This document shows, piece after piece, positions 61,801 through 64,000 of a stretch of DNA of 64,000 nucleotides. A program made the translations under genes and the position numbers. The DNA comes from M1-B18 sp048264125. Its GTDB lineage: Bacteria > Bacillota > Clostridia > Peptostreptococcales > Natronincolaceae. The stretch is taken from assembly GCA_048264125.1 (NCBI GenBank), contig JBLXDM010000001.1, forward strand, positions 124,001 to 188,000, written 5' to 3'. Under the pieces are notes generated by a model that searched no databases, was not told where the DNA came from, and worked only from the letters and a program-made list of their open reading frames with translations. Every line of letters begins with the position of its first letter. Positions within the stretch are counted from its first letter, which is position 1.

Positions 61801-63039
61801 CTTACAATAGAATACAGGACCAATCTGATTTTAGATGAAATACTGGAGAAAAAGGTATATAATGGCGTGGTCTTTGAAGGAGAGCTTGTGAATAGTGGAA
61901 TGCGTACCGACACAGTTACTGTGCTTACTCCCTTTATAACAGGATCAGGAACAGGAACAGGAGAGGTTGGGAGCTTTAGGCTAACCAAGGTAGATGTAGA
62001 CGACCCTAGTATAAAGCTGCCTAATGCAAAATTCGAATTCTACAAGGGCACAAAGCTGCTGGGTATACTAACCACAGATAGTATTGGTGAAATCAATGTA
62101 AATCGCCTAAAATATGCCAGTTATAGTCTAAAGGAAATAGAAGCCCCCAGCGGCTATAGTATTTTGAATGAAAATACTAATTTTACAATTAATGATACTG
62201 CTCAGAAGGAATTAATTGTTGAAAACGAGCTAGACAGAGAGCTGGAAATTAAAAAGGTATCTAAAACCAACTCTAATATTGTGCTTAGAGGAGCAGAGTT
62301 TACCGTTAAGAATTCCATAGGAACCACTGTAGCTACTCTAACCACAGATAATAATGGAATAGCGAAGATAATACTTCCTAAAGGAGATTATTCTATTAAG
62401 GAAGCAAAGGCTCCATTTGGATATTATTTAAATCAGCAGGAGTATAGTGTAACTATTAATGCATCTGCTCAAAGCTTCCAGGTGATGGTTGAAAATGAGC
62501 CAATTCCATATATTCCAGAACCAGAACCACAACCTCAACCTGAGCCAGAAACACCAGAAGAACCGGAAACCCCAGAAGAACCTGAAACCCCGGAAGAACC
62601 GGAAACCCCTGAGGAACCCGAAACCCCAGAAGAACCAGAAACTCCCGAGGAGCCGGAGCAAGAACCACCCCATACAACTCCGGAGGAAACACCTACAGAG
62701 GGAGAGGTTGAGGTGCCAGAGGGCTCAACCCCTGAAATTAAGACACCGCCTAACCATGGAAGCGTAGAAATTGATGAGGATGGAAATTGGAGATATACGC
62801 CTGATCCTGGTTTTATTGGCAGAGATGAGTTTGTAATCATAATCACTCATCCTGACGGCAGCGAGGAGGAAATACTGATTGAGATAGATGTTGTGGAAAT
62901 TCCTCTTGCTCCCGGCTTTCCGACGGAGCTTCCCAAAACTGGTGAGGTAGCCCCTTGGATTTACTATCTGCTGGGACTTAGCATATCGGCAGCAGGGCTA
63001 ATGCTTTACAGAAGGCGTAAGGGACAATTTAAAAGTTAA
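58831..63039 (+). CDS. LPXTG-anchored adhesin-like surface protein
   Basis: A 1402-aa protein. A signal peptide (about 1-40, LLNLGITILMIISFLIPAPF) is followed by about six adhesin-like modules of 140-150 residues, each with an NW/SW/DW-x-I-x-N start (INWTININKSLYELKNAKLE, DWTVDVNLAEVSTG). Two SpaA/Cna-B-type domains (about 1050-1140 and 1140-1225) end in VENE. A Pro-Glu-rich spacer (PEEPETPEE repeats), a last beta-module (PNHGSVEIDEDGNWRYTPD), and LPKTG plus a membrane segment and RRRK complete it. A sortase should join it to the wall. TTG start 8 nt after AGGGAGG. Confidence 0.92.
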   Translation: MTRMERLLKRKRTKLLNLGITILMIISFLIPAPFGYVFGSDGTDNFRISDVEIYVDGTPLNEYPGGLDQDTEVDFKYIWRIDDTDLTSEGTSIEVPIPNVFDLGSYDVGPFDLVGGSEPYGTWFIDVSEYKLILTLSDLPETESNVHGTVEFKLSFKVDEMTVEIPYELIVPFGGSQQKVYNVNFNTPTGSKALDKNGQQSASDPNIISWRLDINRNLQAVNSPIITDIIDSRLELLESTIKIYNLATYSNGSAALGAEYDPANYSIAHDLLSNTLEITFDNSIASAYRIEYDTRIDSNQIDTTQTVFDYENDASFNGATDNAIVTVTRGPLIEKEGATADAFNADEINWTININKSLYELKNAKLEDGIPSGLKLRKESIKVYSQPGNTDVTSSFSISFDDAVNPTSFAIDFGANINSEYQVEYTTEIDPDYLFNNNDTISFTNNAILSQGESGSEVVTPMSDSVTVRKGKMLHKTGTSHVGYNDVKYIDWTVDVNLAEVSTGTQTIQDVMGPHLKLDYGHGITVYPLTINKAATDGGITQGAPLVNTTDYTVDYKGEDPLTDPITAFDIVFSSDITTAYRIRYRTTITTHSSGTFTNAGTIGTISHQGSVGATIQNTYNKQNKGINYETQELSWEIKIDPRRNGLDGFTIKDDFRPDHLMTAAQFNSIDVKKGTTTLLKDTDYTIAADEEAGKIRGFFLVFVNQVNNNEYTIAYKTTIDPDILSTNGNLDYGNRAEFSWTGQTGDPLVRTSAPSINNTAKKNGSKKGTLNANAKEINWEIDLNYLSKNIPNLVVTDDIVGNQRLKANSVKIYPYTINSGGSITEGAEITDLAATGIAITEDVANNQFTLVFPAIINSPYRVKYTTIFEGISQTQYTNAAQTNAGENYSANVNYSDGDKFVEKLGTLNGTSSVDWKITLNKSQSTISSIKVTDTLSEGLELVESSFTVKNKAGVELDFDQLFELNVRERALITDPQVFDLISKTSINETLTIEYRTNLILDEILEKKVYNGVVFEGELVNSGMRTDTVTVLTPFITGSGTGTGEVGSFRLTKVDVDDPSIKLPNAKFEFYKGTKLLGILTTDSIGEINVNRLKYASYSLKEIEAPSGYSILNENTNFTINDTAQKELIVENELDRELEIKKVSKTNSNIVLRGAEFTVKNSIGTTVATLTTDNNGIAKIILPKGDYSIKEAKAPFGYYLNQQEYSVTINASAQSFQVMVENEPIPYIPEPEPQPQPEPETPEEPETPEEPETPEEPETPEEPETPEEPETPEEPEQEPPHTTPEETPTEGEVEVPEGSTPEIKTPPNHGSVEIDEDGNWRYTPDPGFIGRDEFVIIITHPDGSEEEILIEIDVVEIPLAPGFPTELPKTGEVAPWIYYLLGLSISAAGLMLYRRRKGQFKS

Positions 63040-63090
63040 AAGGAATTAATAGATTAGGCAACTTAGAAAAAAAGAAATTAAGAAGTCTTG

Positions 63091-63145
63091 GGCTTCCCAT
63101 AAATTATGGCAGTTAATCTGGTATAGCTTATGGGAGGCCTTCTTT
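63091..63145 (+). terminator. Long hairpin after the surface-protein gene
   Basis: GGCTTCCCATAA pairs with TTATGGGAGGCC (12 bp, one G-U) around a 26-nt loop, then TTCTTTA. Probable terminator. Confidence 0.6.
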
Positions 63146-63216
63146 ATGAAAAAAGCCATTACCATTGAAATCAAACGCTACCTACAGCTTATATAGATAT
63201 TCAACAGTAAAGAGCG

Positions 63217-63268
63217 ATGTGTCAATAGAACCGTCCCCTTGACAGTCGAACCGTCCCCTTGACACATA
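63217..63268 (-). repeat. Double GGGACGGTTC-type palindrome
   Basis: TGTGTCAA and TTGACACA bound two tandem copies of AACCGTCCCCTTGACA, the reverse complement of the GGGGACGGTTC motif seen near 28775, 47021, 47077 and 57117. Confidence 0.7.
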
Positions 63269-63337
63269 AACGCAGGTTTATTTTTCCTGCCATTGGCTAT
63301 ATAATAAACTAAAGAGAATAGTAAGGGGAGTGACAGT

Positions 63338-64000
63338 ATGAAGGCTTTGTTTACATACGATTACGGAAGGCAGGAGATGGAGGCCATCAGACAATTGGGC
63401 TATGATGTGCTGATTGTCGAGGAGAACAGGATTGAATATACACCGGAGATGGATGATGCAGAGGTGCTGGTTTGCTATAATCCCTTCAGAACTCTGGACA
63501 TAAGTAAATTTAAAGGCTTGAAATGGATTCAGCTCTCCAGCATCGGTATCGACCAGGTGCCAATGGATATAGTAAAGAAAAATAATATGATATTGACCAA
63601 CAACAGAGGCGGCTATAGTATTCCTATGGGGGAATGGGTAGTGATGAAGCTGCTGGAAATCTATAAAAAGAGCAGAATACTATATCAGCAGCAGGATAAG
63701 AAGCAGTGGAAAATGAATAAGGACGTATTGGAGCTATATGGTAAAACCGTAGCCTTTATAGGCACCGGCAGCATAGGACAGGAGTCGGCAAAGAGATTGC
63801 AGGGCTTTGGGGTCAACATTATAGGGGTAAATACCAAAGGCACCGAGGCAGAGCATTTCCATAGCTGCTATCCGATGGCAAGGCTTACTGAGGTATTGGG
63901 GATGAGTGATGCTGTGGTGCTGACGATACCCTATACGGAAGCAACCCATCATCTAATAGATAAGGAGCAGCTGGAGGCAATGAAGCCGGAGGCGGTGCTT
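63338..64000 (+). CDS. D-isomer-specific 2-hydroxyacid dehydrogenase (truncated by window)
   Basis: 221 codons are visible and the frame is still open at the window end. The N-terminal substrate domain (MKALFTYDYGRQEMEAIRQL) is followed by a Rossmann motif, VAFIGTGSIGQESAKRLQGF (about 137-156), and DAVVLTIPYTEATHHLIDKE with the usual Leu/Ile-Pro pattern. The arginine and C-terminal histidine active-site residues lie near or beyond the edge. It belongs to the phosphoglycerate-dehydrogenase-like group; the substrate is unclear. ATG 7 nt after AAGGGGAG. Confidence 0.88.
   Translation, partial: MKALFTYDYGRQEMEAIRQLGYDVLIVEENRIEYTPEMDDAEVLVCYNPFRTLDISKFKGLKWIQLSSIGIDQVPMDIVKKNNMILTNNRGGYSIPMGEWVVMKLLEIYKKSRILYQQQDKKQWKMNKDVLELYGKTVAFIGTGSIGQESAKRLQGFGVNIIGVNTKGTEAEHFHSCYPMARLTEVLGMSDAVVLTIPYTEATHHLIDKEQLEAMKPEAVL

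Noticed and set aside
63146..63196. 16-aa frame MKKAITIEIKRYLQLI
   Set aside because: It sits directly after a terminator hairpin whose 3' arm would be its ribosome site; too short to support.

Overview
The window comes from a low-GC, spore-forming Clostridia member. The support is an alpha/beta-type small acid-soluble spore protein, Firmicutes-style control by T-boxes and S-boxes, a CvfB-type S1 protein, an LPXTG surface protein and a collagen-like, probably exosporium-type protein. The style of the intergenic repeats recalls Alkaliphilus-type clostridia, but no species can be named. No rRNA, tRNA, CRISPR array or prophage was seen. The DNA is almost all chromosomal housekeeping genes with many RNA-level regulators between them.

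Layout. 1-8.5 kb: a MITE fragment, an HTH/S24-like regulator, a membrane acyltransferase, a glycosidase-amidase wall enzyme, two tandem paralogous membrane proteins, then an S4-domain RNA-binding protein behind a long leader with short peptides, terminators and a start-codon hairpin. 8.5-16.5 kb: glnS with a Gln T-box (minus strand), a membrane LRR protein, a SprT-like metalloprotein, a large structured noncoding RNA, a yvl-like envelope operon, and an ornithine cyclodeaminase-family gene under a T-box whose specifier reads proline. 16.5-28.8 kb: cobalt transporter cbiMNQO under a cobalamin riboswitch, an amidase (minus strand), a Gfo/Idh/MocA oxidoreductase, a MATE exporter with a lipoprotein, and a MarR regulator with a two-gene ABC exporter. 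28.8-36.9 kb: a complete methionine cluster (metA, hom, metY, metF, a separate MetH-reactivation protein and a shortened metH) behind two S-box-type riboswitches with a MITE between them. 36.9-64 kb: a collagen-like/YVTN protein, a TM1266-like protein, HelD, a methyltransferase, two ABC transporters (one EcsAB-like), SASP, CvfB, an M3 peptidase, a DUF4236/TPR protein, a NimA-like protein, ThpR, an ECF S-component, RF3, a double GNAT protein, a 1402-aa sortase substrate, and a truncated 2-hydroxyacid dehydrogenase.

The strongest undescribed signal is the gene-free stretch 12654-13143. A 19-bp long-range helix encloses several 14-18-bp hairpins, three of them capped by UUCG, GAAA or GCAA tetraloops. 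The helices are rich in G-U pairs, so they are RNA structures and not plain DNA inverted repeats. The stretch has a promoter-like TATAAT on its 5' side and an intrinsic terminator on its 3' side. Also notable are the multi-leader attenuator before the S4 gene, the tandem S-boxes, a proline T-box on a proline-forming enzyme family, and three families of dispersed palindromic repeats. All helices were paired by hand; no folding or database search was run.
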